NCBI RefSeq assembly: GCF_016802725.1
Contig: NC_052668.1
Location: 24,298,501 to 24,362,500, forward strand
Origin: Solenopsis invicta
Taxonomy: Eukaryota > Arthropoda > Insecta > Hymenoptera > Formicidae
DNA length: 64,000 bases
Direction: 5' to 3'
The notes beneath the pieces were generated by a model. That model saw only the letters and a list, made by a program, of their open reading frames with translations, ran no database searches and was not told where the DNA came from. A program made the translations under genes and the position numbers. Numbering within the stretch: position 1 is the first letter of the stretch; the number at the start of each line of letters is the position of its first letter. Positions 1-12,620 of the stretch are shown here, piece after piece.

Positions 1-504
1 TCTCCATTGTTCCCGCGTTTTCTTTCCGGGAATGACTACTCGCCGTTATTCGTAATACCACCCTTTAGAACGTGTCCTCTCCCGCTTGTCTCACTTCTAT
101 TTCACATCCTTTTCAGTGCCTCTCCTTCTCTCGACGATGTTGATTAATGATCGCTCGAGGAGGCTCGTGATAAATCGCGGAGGAATTTCGCGAGGAGGGC
201 GCATTCGTCTGTATAAATTAGTTCCACGAATGCACACGAAACGCTTCAAATTTGACTTTCTCGATGCGCGAGAGATCAGTACGATCTGTCGAGGAAATGA
301 ATCCTGTTTAATTTTGCGTTACTAACTCAAATTTGAATAGCGTTATTTTTGGACGCACCTAGATAATTTCTCTTTTTTTATTCTGTCAGAGATTTTTATT
401 ATTTTCTTTAAAGTTTATCACAAGAGATGTACAATAAGCAAAAGCTAGATTACACGAGTTACATGACAATCTCAACTAATATCTTTTTAATCTTTCTTTT
501 TCAG
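1..504 (+). other. Upstream intron (or upstream non-coding) sequence
   Basis: No coding region is supported here. Bases 1-330 are moderately GC-rich with open frames but no splice signals or protein-like sequence. Bases 330-504 become AT-rich and end in a pyrimidine-rich tract and an AG directly before the exon at 505. The tract and the preceding CTAAT-like branch-point sequence fit a 3' intron end. Whether the upstream part is intron or intergenic cannot be decided from the window. Confidence 0.5.
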
Positions 505-561
505 GGGGCTAACTCGCGATCATCGATCGATAGTACTCAAGATGTAGAAAACATTTTGAAG
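505..561 (+). CDS. Small internal coding exon, 19 codons, phase 0/0
   Basis: The acceptor is a pyrimidine-rich tract ending TTTTTCAG before 505. The donor is a perfect GTAAGT at 562. Only one frame is open: the second meets TAG and the third meets TAA. The open frame reads GANSRSSIDSTQDVENILK, starts and ends on codon boundaries and is 57 bp, so the exon could be included or skipped without shifting frame. The peptide is hydrophilic and serine-rich, with an RSS stretch of the sort basophilic kinases can use (inference). Third-position GC is 8 of 19, unremarkable. I do not recognise the family. No signal peptide, membrane segment or catalytic motif is visible. A foldback element begins about 100 bp downstream, in the intron. 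It would splice to the 13579 exon in phase. Confidence 0.65.
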
Positions 562-660
562 GTAAGTTCTCTACAAAAAAATCAACCGTTGTATTTTAAG
601 CAATTATCGCAGGGTTATAATTAAAATAAAACACGCGATGAAATTCTTTTATCTTACTAA

Positions 661-887
661 GAGAAGTGTTTGGTGAAATCAACCAAAGTTTAGTTTATAG
701 TGATCAAATAAATTCCATAGTTACAATTAAATATATATACTTGTTTCGACCAAACAATTTGTAATCTTAACTAAACAATTATTTTCATACAACTAATTAT
801 AAAAAGTTTCGTAAGTTTTTTGGTACCTACAAAATTTATTTCATCGCTATTTAAAACTAAACTTTGGCCTCACCAAACGATTTCTCT
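661..887. mobile_element. Foldback/MITE-like element next to the first exon
   Basis: The two ends are inverted repeats of about 37 bp. The left end (661-697) contains GTTTGGTGAAATCAACCAAA followed by GTTTAGTTT. The right end (about 851-887) is its reverse complement with a few mismatches. The interior is AT-rich and non-coding, and no transposase is present. The outermost motif is GAGAAG/GAGAAA. No second copy was found in the window. It sits about 100 bp inside the intron downstream of the 505-561 exon. Confidence 0.6.
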
Positions 888-2774
888 CAATGCTCGCGGG
901 TTAATCACGGAGTATCAGATAAATTAATTTCCTGAGAAAATGCTGCGAAACGCAATATACTTGTTTCTCAATCAGGGTCCGAAAAACGCACGCCGCGAAA
1001 TATTAGCGACTTGCGCTTTGGAGTCTCGGTTGAACAACACCTGAACACTTCTCCGCGGACAAACACACGACATTAGATGTTGCGAGACGCGAGATCGCCG
1101 AGCTGTATCCAATGTCGGGTTTCCTTGCCTCGACGCGGAGGCTCATGCTCGATCAATAAGTCAATCTTCTCGCCGATACGCAAGGCTATCTCGTATAGAA
1201 TCGATTTACCATTCTTCGTTCACCTCCGGCGCGTCCGATCGTCGACGGCGATATTATGTCACGCCTTCGTGAGATAAGCGGTCTCGATTTCCCGTTAATC
1301 GAAACTCTCGTGAGAAACGACACGCGACCACTCTCGCGAACGGTAGTCGCGCGAATTTTCGTAAACCATGTTGTCCGCTTACGCAAACGGCTTCATCTTT
1401 CGCTCTCCCTTTCTCTCGAGTTTATCTTCCCTTTTTACGGAGATTAAGCAAAGAAAGAAGCGGCGGGAATTTCTCTCTCGGTGAACATCTCGCGGGAGGA
1501 AAGATCGCGGTCGCGCCTCTTTTTTCGCGAAGCCCCCGACCGTTCGACTTCTGTCGATTTCTAAGTAAAAGCCTCGAGTCCTTTTCCTCCGCGCTCCCTC
1601 GATCGTTAATCCAGAAATTAAGAAAGGAGATTGCATTTATCTTACTTGCCGGCCGTGATCTTTCCGCTCTTACTCGCGAACTTTTTCCCCGGCGGCGGCG
1701 AGGCGCTTCCGAGTTGCAGTTCTTCCGAGCGAAAACTACGTCGAAAGCACCGTTATCGTCGCTCGCGGTTTCCGGAGACCCACCCTCGAGTTTCTTTAGC
1801 TTCGTTATTAATTACTGTTGATACGGTTAAATATATACCGCCCCGTTGTTCGCTTAATTATCAGTTGGAATAACTTGGAATTTCCAACTATAGAGGAATG
1901 TGATTAAACATTTCAATGGTTCAACGAAACTTTCATATCCGTGTGTCGATCGAAGTTGCTTTACTGTCTCCCATGCGTTCTCAATGGCGCTCGTTAATAG
2001 AAAATTTATTAAAGCACGGCCCACGTGGACATTCCCAGGCAGTCTTGTCATGCGAAAGTTGCTCGGCGGTAGATGGACGCTCTATATTCTATACTATCCG
2101 AGTATATTTATTGCATTATTTTTGTATGCGTGCTATGACACGCGATGCGCAATTTATGTCGGCATCAATCGCTTTTCAATATTAATCTCAACGACTCGTG
2201 TGCATAAACTGTTTCGCGGTGTACGTTTAGCGAAGAGTTACCGCCGTAAGAACGGCGCGCGAGAGTCCGTCGTCGTTTGTCGAGTTTAATCCGCGAGTGG
2301 CGGGCGAAACGGCCACCGAGGTAAATATGTCACTTTGTTTAATAGATTCCCTTATCACGGTGGAGCGAGTAAACAGGGGGTCGAGCACCGTTACTCGCGC
2401 TCCAACGATACGATTATGACAATCGCCTCACGCGAGATCGTAAATACTTTCCTAAACGCCAGCGGCAAAAACTGCAGCCGCGCGGAAAGCAGCCACGGCT
2501 GTTTGCGCGCGGTGAGAAACGGAATTACGGTGCTAAAGAACGCGTCTTTACGCGGAGTGCCGGAGTGCACTCTTCCTCCCTCCCCTCGCCCTTTCGCTCA
2601 CCGATCTGCGCTCCGACAATGGGTATGCTGCGCGCACCTTCCTCGCTTTTGCCGCGTGGAAAGCGTCTTGTACGTGCTCGTTCGCGATAGCATCGGCAGC
2701 GAGACACGCGAACTTGGATTACTTCTTCGAAGCGGCGAAGGAGCGAGGAAAGAGGAAAAAAGGGAGACGAGCGA

Positions 2775-2806
<32 letters not shown>
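2775..2806. repeat. (CT)n microsatellite
   Basis: Nearly uninterrupted CT dinucleotides ending in a short C run. The GC-rich flanks carry long chance open frames on both strands. Those frames become Ser-Leu or Glu-Arg repeats across the tract, so they are repeat translations and not genes. Confidence 0.9.
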
Positions 2807-3012
2807 CCCCTCTTCGAGACTGGCGCTATTTTCACACAATCGAATTATCATTTTTGCTCCTCGCTTATTGTTAGATCGCGAGGTTGATTGTCGACTAGTG
2901 TGACGTCTTGTTTCAAGACTACTCCATGACGCGGAGCGTTAAATTAAAAACGCGGAAACGCGCAGCGCGGTCGCGCGTTAATTTCCTCGGAGCACGGTAC
3001 ACATGCAGCAAC

Positions 3013-3050
3013 GTGTGTACGGCAACGATCAGCCGTGTGTACGGCAACGA
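3013..3050. repeat. Short tandem duplication of a 17-bp unit
   Basis: The unit GTGTGTACGGCAACGAT occurs twice, at 3013-3029 and 3034-3050, separated by four bases. It is exact and non-coding, and probably a recent slippage or duplication event. Confidence 0.75.
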
Positions 3051-3299
3051 TATTAGAAAATAGCAAATTACGGAGAGCAACTGCGGATCACCGGGTCGCA
3101 CAGGCGCGCGCGCGCATGTATGCGATATCAATGAATACAGCTGGTGACTAAATTATCCGGGATAAGTAATTACGGTCGTAAATGCGATTCAGCGGCGGAA
3201 GGGTAAACGCTTCAGAACGACACGTGAATTTATGGCGCCATTCGCGCACGTGCGCGGCGCCAGGGCACGGTCTACGCGAAATTTCCACGAGCGCGGAAA

Positions 3300-3322
3300 C
3301 TCTCTCTCTCTCTCTCTCTCTC
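3300..3322. repeat. (CT)n microsatellite
   Basis: About eleven CT units in GC-rich non-coding sequence. Confidence 0.9.
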
Positions 3323-4889
3323 CACCCTCGGCGTGTCCAACGACGCGGTGATTCACGCCGTCGCGTCGTCGCGCTGCGTCTTCTCCCTGGCGTGTGATGT
3401 ATCGCGCCGCGAGAACGACGTCGACATCAGGTCGAAAATAGTCGTGCATCCCGCAGGATCCTAATCCTTTGATCGCCGACGAATCCTCGGCACGGGAGGG
3501 ATAATTCCCGACGCGCCGCGCCGTTGTTCTCTGGATTCGACGTTCGAGTATATAACGGGATTTTAGTAGTCTACCACCAGCGCTACCGCCAAGCACACCA
3601 TCGCCACGCTACCGAGAGAGGATCAGCGAAACGAGTTAGGGGTCGACGGGATCGTATGCTAATTTATGGATATGGTTTAATGGCGATTACGATGGGATCC
3701 GATAACATCGAACCCCAGCAATCGTAACGTTGTGACAGTGTCAGTTCCTCTCTCCTCTCTCCTCAGCTCTATCAGCCAGATTGACGTCGTCCTGACACTT
3801 CGCTCGTGATTGATACTTTCGTCTGTAGGGCGCATGCCACGTAGGTGCATTTGTGTGCAACCGGTCGGGCTTTCCTTCACGAAATGTCAATCCAGTCAGA
3901 ACCACGTCGATGTCACTTGACGGGGGAAAAGTAAGGATGATATTTGGACGATTTTAATACTTTATCGACGACATTATAGCACCGATTACTCACATATAAT
4001 AAATGAGAAAATGAATTGCATACAAATGCGTAAATACTTTTTTGGTTTTTTTTTTAAATAGACAAATTGAATAATTGAACTTGTAACCAACACGAGGAAA
4101 ATGTTTTATTTGCATTTATAAAAAATATAATAGAAATAATAAAAGTAACATATATCAGTTAAACGTAATCACATCATAGCACGATAATAAAAAATAATAC
4201 GCAGTAAGACACATATTAAAAAATTAGCCGCAATCAATGTGCGTGGGCGTCGTTTCTCGTGTGCGACGTTTATTTGACGCATTTGTTCCATTCGTGACAA
4301 AAAGAAAAAAAAAGGATAATCTTTGATTCTGCATCTGTCGATAAGACGTTAATTAATGTTTGATTAATTTAGACTTTGCTTTAACCTAGTATTAAGGGAG
4401 ATTTCGCTTAGGTTTGCGTCGGATATCGACGTAGCTCGCATTAAAAACACAAAGAGAGTCACAAAAACGAGAGATAAACACGCGACGCGAAAGAGCGGGC
4501 GAAGGTGCCGGTCGAAAACGCAATATTATTAATTCCTTCAAAGAAAAAGCTAAAAAGAGACCCCGCCGTGCATCCCCCATTTGTTTAACGAGCCAGACTC
4601 GTATAGAGAAACTCGCCGCCCTCCCACCCCCTCACCCCGGGCTTTTCCACTTTCAGCACGAATTTATGACGATGCTGGCTACCGAGTAGCCGGTACAGTT
4701 CCGCCTCTCTGAAATCTCTCCCTCCCTGCCTGCTGCTCCTCTTCGTCCCTCTCGTCTCGCGGCAGCCGCGCCGGCGTTCGGTGCAGGAGCAGAAGCCCAT
4801 GAATTATTCTCACGGCTCTGCCCGTGGGAAAATACGAGAGTTGCGCCAGTAGGCATCGTAAATGCGACTGCTAATTGCGCTTGCCTACT

Positions 4890-4891
4890 CC

Positions 4892-4974
<83 letters not shown>
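4890..4974. repeat. (CGA)n trinucleotide microsatellite, about 28 units
   Basis: A nearly pure CGA/ACG/GAC tract with one imperfect unit near its left end (ACGACAACG). On the minus strand it gives an apparent poly-arginine open frame. That frame has no other protein-like sequence, so I treat it as a repeat. Long pure tracts of this kind are usually polymorphic in length. Confidence 0.95.
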
Positions 4975-7900
4975 TCGCTCTCTGGTTGGCTAGCCCTGAA
5001 TATCACATTCTTTTATTATGACCACCTTCCGTTTACTTCGGAACGCTTTTGTCTCGGATATGGAGTCACTCGCTTTTATTTCACTAGACTTTCTATTGAC
5101 ATTTGAACAGACGCGAGAAGGCAACATTGTTAACTGATTGTAAATCCGCGAATTTCGGAAATTCTGATGTTATCGAAATTTCAATTAAATATAATAATGA
5201 AGTTTCAAGATTGTTTTCTGATTGCATTGTGAAACAATGAGTTTAATGACGATACTTTCGCATCACGGTTGAAGAATTCGATTTTGTCGAATCGATTCGT
5301 GAACGGTGAATCATTCAACGGTGAATCTGTTGAAAGTGTTCGATTTTGTGAAATTTGTTGTATCTTGTGCCGTGTACGTGAAAACGGACTTCCACCTTTG
5401 GCCGTACGCCAGTTTCCTGGGCCCCTCGAAAGCGTTTGTGTCAATTATTAATTGATAGCCGTTTATCTTTCTACAGCACGCGGTAGCGCGAAATCTTGGT
5501 GGGCCTAATGCAGCGATTTATCGCGCTGGACGGTGCGAAGGGCCGTGACCCAGATGAGTGTAACAGTTACCTATCCACTGACATTGAATTAATAATCGCG
5601 CTTTCGCGTGATAGAGTTGTCCGTGTACGGGCGAAACGCGGGAGGCGGAGAGGCTTTCGGATGCATTTTTAAGGGACTTTACGACAGCGGCGATTGTGAG
5701 GTACGGCCGGGAGTATGTTTTCCCCTCCCAACTACTGTCATCGTTACCGCGACCTAAGCGTCGTCGGATCGATGAGGGCTTAACCGTCGCCGGCGCTCGA
5801 GCCCAGCTGCTATCGAGAACGTGGTAAGCGTCAATCGCGGGAATATGTGCGTTGCGCGCGTCGATCAACGACGCCCGAGTGCGATAAATTATATTCACGA
5901 GGGAGGAGACTCGCGCGGGAATGGGGCGTGTAAAACAATGACGTGCGGTATCCTTAATCAGAGCCGCTTAAACACGCACGCCGGAGGATTTAGGTCGGGC
6001 GCTATTAATGAGGTCAATTCGACGTCGATTCAGTTAATTTAAGACTTTTATCGGAGCTACGCGCACAAAGCCGGGGACTGGTTTCGATATAATTAGTCTT
6101 CGATCTTCTGTACTCTTCTGAGCTTACCGTTGCCACAGATACAGACGGGATAGATAACTTCTATGTCCTCCCCCTCTCCCCTCTTCCCTCCCATCTGTGG
6201 ATATAGCTATTTTACTCTTTTCGATACAAAAACGAGATAACAGGCATATAACCGAAACTCATTTCTCCACTTCCCGAGATCTGTAATGATCTTAAAAAAG
6301 TTTCCGATACATTTCAGATAAATCGCCCGAGTTTCCTTCCATTTGGAAACGCGAGTAAAAGAAAAAAAAAGCAGCATTAAATAATGATAGCTTTGCTGCA
6401 TGATCACTACATAGATACGAGATAGAATTGCACTCCCAACTCGCTACCGTAAAAAATTGCGAAACGCGAGTTTCGCTTCCGTGCTCATCGGATAAAGGCG
6501 TAGAGATCGTTATGGCTGGTTTAGACAGCGCGGCGCGGCGTGGCGGCGGCGGCGACGGAGGGTTCCTCGCGAAAACGCGCAGCGAAAGAGGATAAGAGTG
6601 CTGGAAGACGGCAAGTGCAATTCCATTGGCAAGTGCAGTGCCATCGGCTGGCCGCGCGGTAACGGGTTCTCGCTCCTTCTCTCGCGTGCCTGGCATAATT
6701 ACCGGTATTATACCTCCGCCGTACATAAGGCACGCCGGTAGTTACCCCGAGTGTCGGATTGCGAGAAGTTTTTGTCGTCGCGGATGAATTGCCAAATTAC
6801 CCGGGACCCGGGGCTTGTTCTCTGTCGTCCTTTCGCGCGCCAGCTGCCGAGTTGTAGTTTTCAACAATCGTGAGGAAACCGTTTACCCGTGTCCCGCGCG
6901 CCGCTTGTAATTTCCGCCCGTGTAGTTATCCCCTCGCAAAGTGGGCCGGAAAATTTAGGATCGTTTAGTAAGATTGAACGAACGAGATTAACTTGTCCGG
7001 AGCGGCTAGCTACAATCATTTAATCTGGAATGTTAAAGAGACGAATTTCACTTCAGAATTCAACAGGGGACAGCGAGTAATGTCGGTATTATATTTTTCG
7101 ATTTGAAGGAGCCTAGCGTTTTAATCAAATTTAATTCGCGGCCGGAAATTTTTTCATATTTTTGATACAAGTTTTCAAAATGTAAAGTCTAAGGATAAGG
7201 GCCACTTTTTCCTGCATATATCCACGACGGGAGACTGCGGCGTAGCGAGTGTGAAAGTTCCGTTGCGAAGAGAGACTGGGAATTGCATGGTAATCCCGTA
7301 ACTTGGAAGGGACAGATGCCGCGTAACTTATCGGGCCGGTAGGAGGTGCATTAAAATCGCCCTTTAGCGTAACGAGCGGGTGCGACTTGCAAATTTCTCG
7401 CGGTCGACTTTCTTTCTCGTTTCTCCCGCGGGCTCGTTGCCCCTCCTGGCTTCCTCTCGCGTGTCCGGCATAATTGTCGTACTGCCTTCGAAGTTTCCGT
7501 GAAGCACTCCGGAGACCTTTCATCTACTCGGTCACGAAGACTCTCCAAACGCTTAATAATTAAGGGAATAATATTTTTAATTTAAGTTTAATAATGAGAG
7601 AAATTGAAGGAAACGATTTTCACCATCTTCGAAATAATCTTATTACTTTCAGTATACAAATATAAGATTCATAGATTTTTATACGGATGCAGAAGCGAAA
7701 GGAGAGTACGTACCTTTTTTTTATTTAAAGTTCAGTCAAATCGTAAGATTTGCAATACGCGGAGATCTTATTAATCCGCAATTGCTTTCCCTCGATTCAC
7801 TTTTTATCGCGGCGCGTCGGCCGCGTCCATTACTCATTCGCAAATTCGACGTTTATTCGCCCGATATCGCGCCGCCGATAAATTCCTCATTCGTAAGCGC

Positions 7901-8152
7901 ATGCAATTTGCATAACTCGATGTCGTTCTTCGTGCGTCGCGCGGAAATAAATTATTGGCTCCGTGTAAATCATCGAAACACGCCCGCGCGTGCGCGCGCG
8001 CGGGAGAGAGGAACGAGAGATGACTCAACCCTTGGGAATTTCTTTCTCTCCCTCTCTTCTCCTTCTCTCTTTGGCTCGGCATGCGAGCGTCTTCCGTCAG
8101 GCTCATCCTTGCGCACGCATCGTCGATGCAACCGCAAGAACGTGCTTTGGCA

Positions 8153-8939
8153 CACCGAGAAAAATGATTCGATTGTATTGACGAAACTTATATGATTGAG
8201 TGTTTCTAGTGAAACCAAGCAGAATTTCTGGTTATTATAACAAGACTCTGGTTATTATAATTGGAACGTTTGATAGATTTTACTATAATCTGGTAATTTT
8301 CTACAAGATTTCTGATTCGTCCGTTTTGGAACAGACTTACTAATTTGTTGAATCTAACAGAATTCCTATTAATGCAACAAAACTGTTTTTAATGCAGGAA
8401 TAACAAAACTGATTAATTCAAATGACTAACAAAAATTAATAATAGATAAATACTAGCCAATAATAGCCAGTATGGGACATTTTTGTTCAATTAATCGGTT
8501 CTTTATTAAATTAATCGATTGCAAAGGGTTTTTGCTATAAACGCTAATGACGCATATTACAATAATTATCGCAAACGTTTCGATTCACATTTAGAGTCAT
8601 ATTCAACGCAGAAAATTGATTATGTCTTGTAGCATTGCACAGTAAAAAAAAACAAGTTTTTATTATAATTAAAAAAATAGTTTGGTCGTGCAACTTTTTC
8701 TAAATGAATAAAATATTTTAAAAATTAGAGCAACTCAATTATTTCTATTAATACTTTCTTTGAATTAAAAAAATATTAGTTTAAATAATTTGAACAAATA
8801 ATTTATTTACTTTGAAAAAGGCTAATAACGTTATTACTTGAAATTAAATAAACTTTTATTTTGCTCAGATATTGTCGCTTCAAAAAACCAAATTAACGAA
8901 ACGATTTCATCAATTTCAACATAATTTTTCTCTGGGTGT
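8153..8939 (+). mobile_element. TIR element, family B, larger or composite copy
   Basis: The left end CACCGAGAAAAATG is mirrored by the right end, whose reverse complement begins CACCCAGAGAAAAATTATG. The right 280 bp (from about 8660) aligns well with the right part of the element at 51511-51919. Shared motifs include TTGAAATTAAATAAA and TTTCATCAATTT followed by AACATAA. The left half differs from the other copies, so this may be a longer relative or carry a nested insertion. The whole stretch is AT-rich and lacks a transposase frame. No clear TA duplication flanks it (CA and TG instead), which suggests age. Confidence 0.55.
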
Positions 8940-11092
8940 GGAATGTAGACGTAACTGCATTCATAACGGATGCTACAGGCCAGTGAAATTTTCGTGAACA
9001 CGTCATCGAATCGTTACGGTTGTCAGTACGATCAGGAATTTTGAACGGTTATTTGGAAAGTCAAGTATATCAGCGAATGTAACAAATTAAATCTAATTAC
9101 AGAAAAAAGATTGACTCTAATAAAACAATCTTATCGAATTCAAATGAATCGTTCTTCTAATGTGCCCGAGTATATTCTAGTTCCACGTTCTAATGGAATA
9201 TAATGGAATATAATCTTTTCATAGAAAATAAATGCATTTTTCGAGAAGGATATGCATTACATTTTAATTAATGTTAAATTTATAATAAATTTTTAACGCT
9301 TTTCTCTAATCTTTCCGATATTTTGATAGTTTCGTATCGAGAAAGAAGTGACTGATTTTCCTTTGAGCAAAATAATCTCTCTGATCAGAGTGCATTTCTC
9401 ATAGCACTAGCAACCCGCTCGAGTTTCCCTTCCTCTTTCCATCCGTTTCCTGCGAAACCGTCGACTTTTATCGGTACGTCGGCGTCGCGCGTCGCGTTTC
9501 CATCGGAGTAACAAGTTTCACGGACCAATGGATCTGCAGTCGAAATTAAATTGCACTCCGGGGAGTTGGCGATTACTCACTTTCTGCGCGATACTCCGCG
9601 TGCGACCATCGCCTGTCGATAATTGAGTATCGGTTTTGTACGTAATAATAGCGAGAGGGCTTACATAGGAAATGTATAAGTGTGCGCATTTGCGCTCGCG
9701 CCTGTATATATGTGTGTGTACAGGTGCATAGTAGGCGCCGAATAATTATGCGTTACAATGCCGACCGCAGTTCTGCAATTTAATATTTTCGGAATGTAAA
9801 AAGGAAACCCTACAAGATAATTGATACACGTGTAGTCGGAAGCGAATACATTTTCGATAAATTAAGTTATTTAATCTAATCAAATGCCTTGTTAAAGTTA
9901 CGGAAAATGATCGTAACTCTTAAGGTTACAGATATTCCGTGATCGATTTCTGTCCGTTTTGAGAAATTTCTCCAAGAAATTTGTAAAGATAATTAAATTC
10001 ATATTAAATTATATTTTTTCCAAAATGAGATACAGATGGTTTCTTCTACAAACTTGGAAGCACATTAAAAAATTTGTTTTATGTTCCAGCAAATATATCT
10101 GTTTCAATTTTAATTAAAAAATATTTCCTAAGCTTAAAAATAAATTATTTAATACCAATTAATATTTATATACAGTAAATCAAGGAAATGATTTGAATAG
10201 AAACTTTTTTTCAATATACGTTTATGAATTTTTAGACATTTTAAATCACTTTAAATGGATGATAAAGTGATCTGAATCGAAAGGCCTATAACAGTGCTAA
10301 GAAATTATTTTTAGTATCTTGAGAGTTAATTTTACCGAGCGAATTTACGCAGGTATTAATCTCTGCTCTTGATTAAGAATCAAAATTTCAATGGAAATAT
10401 TGTGCGCGCTTTGTTATTATTATCGATATTCGCGGCTTATTTCGCGGTTTTCGAATAATTTGACGTTTTATACCGGGACTGACAGGAGGATGCGCATCCA
10501 GAGCATGAAACGCTTGTTTCCATTTCGCGGCAGATACTGTTGTTGCTTACTCCGCGGGCCGCACTAATGCGATACCTCGTATTCGACGGAATTACAGGGC
10601 AATTTCCATCTAGAACAATACACTCTCTTGAATGCGACATTATTGATATTATCGTGCCACGTTTTCTTACAATTCGTAACATAATGTTTATGATGTGACC
10701 GGATCGGGATCTTTTTTCTTTACGCCGCAAGCAGCCGAGCGTTAAATTGACCGCGGCGGTAAATTGTACGGTAAGAAGTCCGAGTTTGAATCATCGTTTG
10801 AGCATTGGACGAAGAAGAGTTAAAGGATCTGTCGTTTTTGTCCGTAATAATAACATAATCAAAATCGATGCGCCACAACGTTATGAAAAAGGGAGGAGAG
10901 ACCTGAGAAGCGAACGCATATCGCTGCACGCTGCATCAAATTGTATCACGTTCGTCGATTCAAGAGTAAATCGTATTCTCATCAATCTATCGACTGCCAA
11001 ATTTATCGTGAATTAATAATTCCGCCCATAAATCTGCGACACGGAACGTGACTTATCGTGACGCGTAATGCATTCTTGAAAGATTAGATTCT

Positions 11093-11220
11093 CGCGGAAT
11101 ACCGAGTACTCGGTATTCCGCGTACTCGGTACGTGTTTATTGATACTAACAATAAGCTACGAAATATTTCGTAGCGGCTGATAGACGCTCGGCGCAATCT
11201 ATTGTTTACATTGCGCGGTT
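11093..11220. repeat. Cluster of perfect palindromes
   Basis: Bases 11093-11122 form a perfect 30-bp palindrome centred on GTAC. Its core TACTCGGTA is repeated directly afterwards at 11123-11131. A second perfect palindrome, GCTACGAAATATTTCGTAGC, covers 11156-11175. A third, spaced inverted repeat (GCGCAAT ... ATTGCGC) lies at about 11192-11217. No open frame or splice signal accompanies them. Function is unknown: they could be dimeric protein-binding sites, cruciform-forming sequence or remnants of a foldback element. Confidence 0.8.
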
Positions 11221-12289
11221 ACCTTGATGTTTTCGTGCGGCATGACTCGGCTTGCGGCGGATGGGCAGGTTGATGGAGCGAGCTGCGTGACAACGCATTA
11301 TCCTTCGAGACGCGAGAGCGATAAGGCGCGAGTGTGCAATACGATACATCTCAAACGCGATTATTCCTTAGAAAAATTCCACGGTGATGTTTCATGACTC
11401 GTAAACGTTATCGAAGTAGCAATTCGTCGAGACGAATGTATTGATTTTTTTCGGTTATAAATGTAACTCGTTTATTATTTTCGTATTGAAATTTCGGGAC
11501 AATGCATGCCGGATAGGGTAATTTTTAAGTAGTAAACAGACATACTTCATTTACGAACTGTAAAGCCTGAAGAAAGTACGAGGTTTCTCGCGGGCGTTTT
11601 TGAGATAAATCTTTCTTAATTCAGAATCGCGTAATTAAAAATTCATCAGTCATCAAGGAAACGAATATCGAAATTTTTAAGGTCGTAACAAGTGATTTTC
11701 GATGCTACCGATATCTTCATCGTGGAATTCGACTTGAAATTTACAACATTTCGTACGTTCGCCACAGGGTAAGCCAACTATCGATTCGGAAATAAATTGG
11801 ATTGGAACAAAAGTTCGTCGCGTTTTTTAAGTGACATTTAAATACATTTTTCGAAAGATTTTTACATAGATTTATTCAACTACGTGCGTGCCACTATAAA
11901 CTTCTGTTCCAGCCCAGTACATCATGCACTTCAAGATTCGTTCATCTCGATTATTATTATTTTTTTTCCCGTCGATTCTCCGACTTTTAGGACTTTATTT
12001 TCCGCGAACGTCGAGTGCGCCGCCGATCGCACGTAAGAACGTAAGCACTTCGCCGCGAGGGCTTTTGTCTCGTCGGCTCTTTGTTTCCCGTCGACGGGTG
12101 TCTCCTCGGCGGGTCAATGAATCGGTCTGCGCGCCGCGACGACGCCCGCCCGTGGAAATGCGTTTCGTTCGATGCTTCGGGAACGTGGCGGCATTGTTCG
12201 ACAGTTTGCGACTTCGTGCCGACGTCGGGTTGGTCGCTCCCGCTATCGCGTATCCGCGCGCATGTGTATGCATGTATGTGCGTTACATA

Positions 12290-12620
12290 AAATTGTCACT
12301 GAAATGCCGAATCTTTTCCAACATATACTTCTATCTTATTTCCTAAGTTTCTGGAGCTATAGAGAGGAATCATTTTGATTTCAAAAATACTCTTAAATTC
12401 TTTTTGTAATTAATTTTTACAATTGGGAAGTGTAGGATTGGAAAATTATTGATCTTTAAATTGTCACTGAAATGTTTTCTAACACATTTCATACTCCTAT
12501 CTTGTTTTCCGAATTTCTAAAGCTATGAAAAGGAATAATTTTGGTTGCAAAAACACTCTTAAATTTTTTAATAATTTATTTTTGTAGTTGGGAGCGGTAT
12601 AGGATTGGAAATTTATATTT
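12290..12620. repeat. Diverged tandem duplication, period about 168 bp
   Basis: The block starting AAATTGTCACTGAAATG at 12290 is repeated from 12458. Shared landmarks in the same order are a CTATCTT motif, an AAAGCTAT/GGAGCTAT motif, an AGGAAT motif, ACTCTTAAATT, a TTGGGA motif and TAGGATTGGAAA. The copies differ by many substitutions and small indels, so the duplication is old. No coding potential is visible. It may be two units of a satellite-like or mobile repeat. Confidence 0.8.

Noticed and set aside
2335..2874. 179-codon plus-strand open frame
   Set aside because: GC-rich low-stop DNA running into a CT microsatellite. No conserved motifs, and an equally open frame lies on the opposite strand.
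4653..5006. Minus-strand open frame with a long poly-arginine run
   Set aside because: It is the translation of the (CGA)n tract, with no protein-like sequence or splice context elsewhere in the frame.
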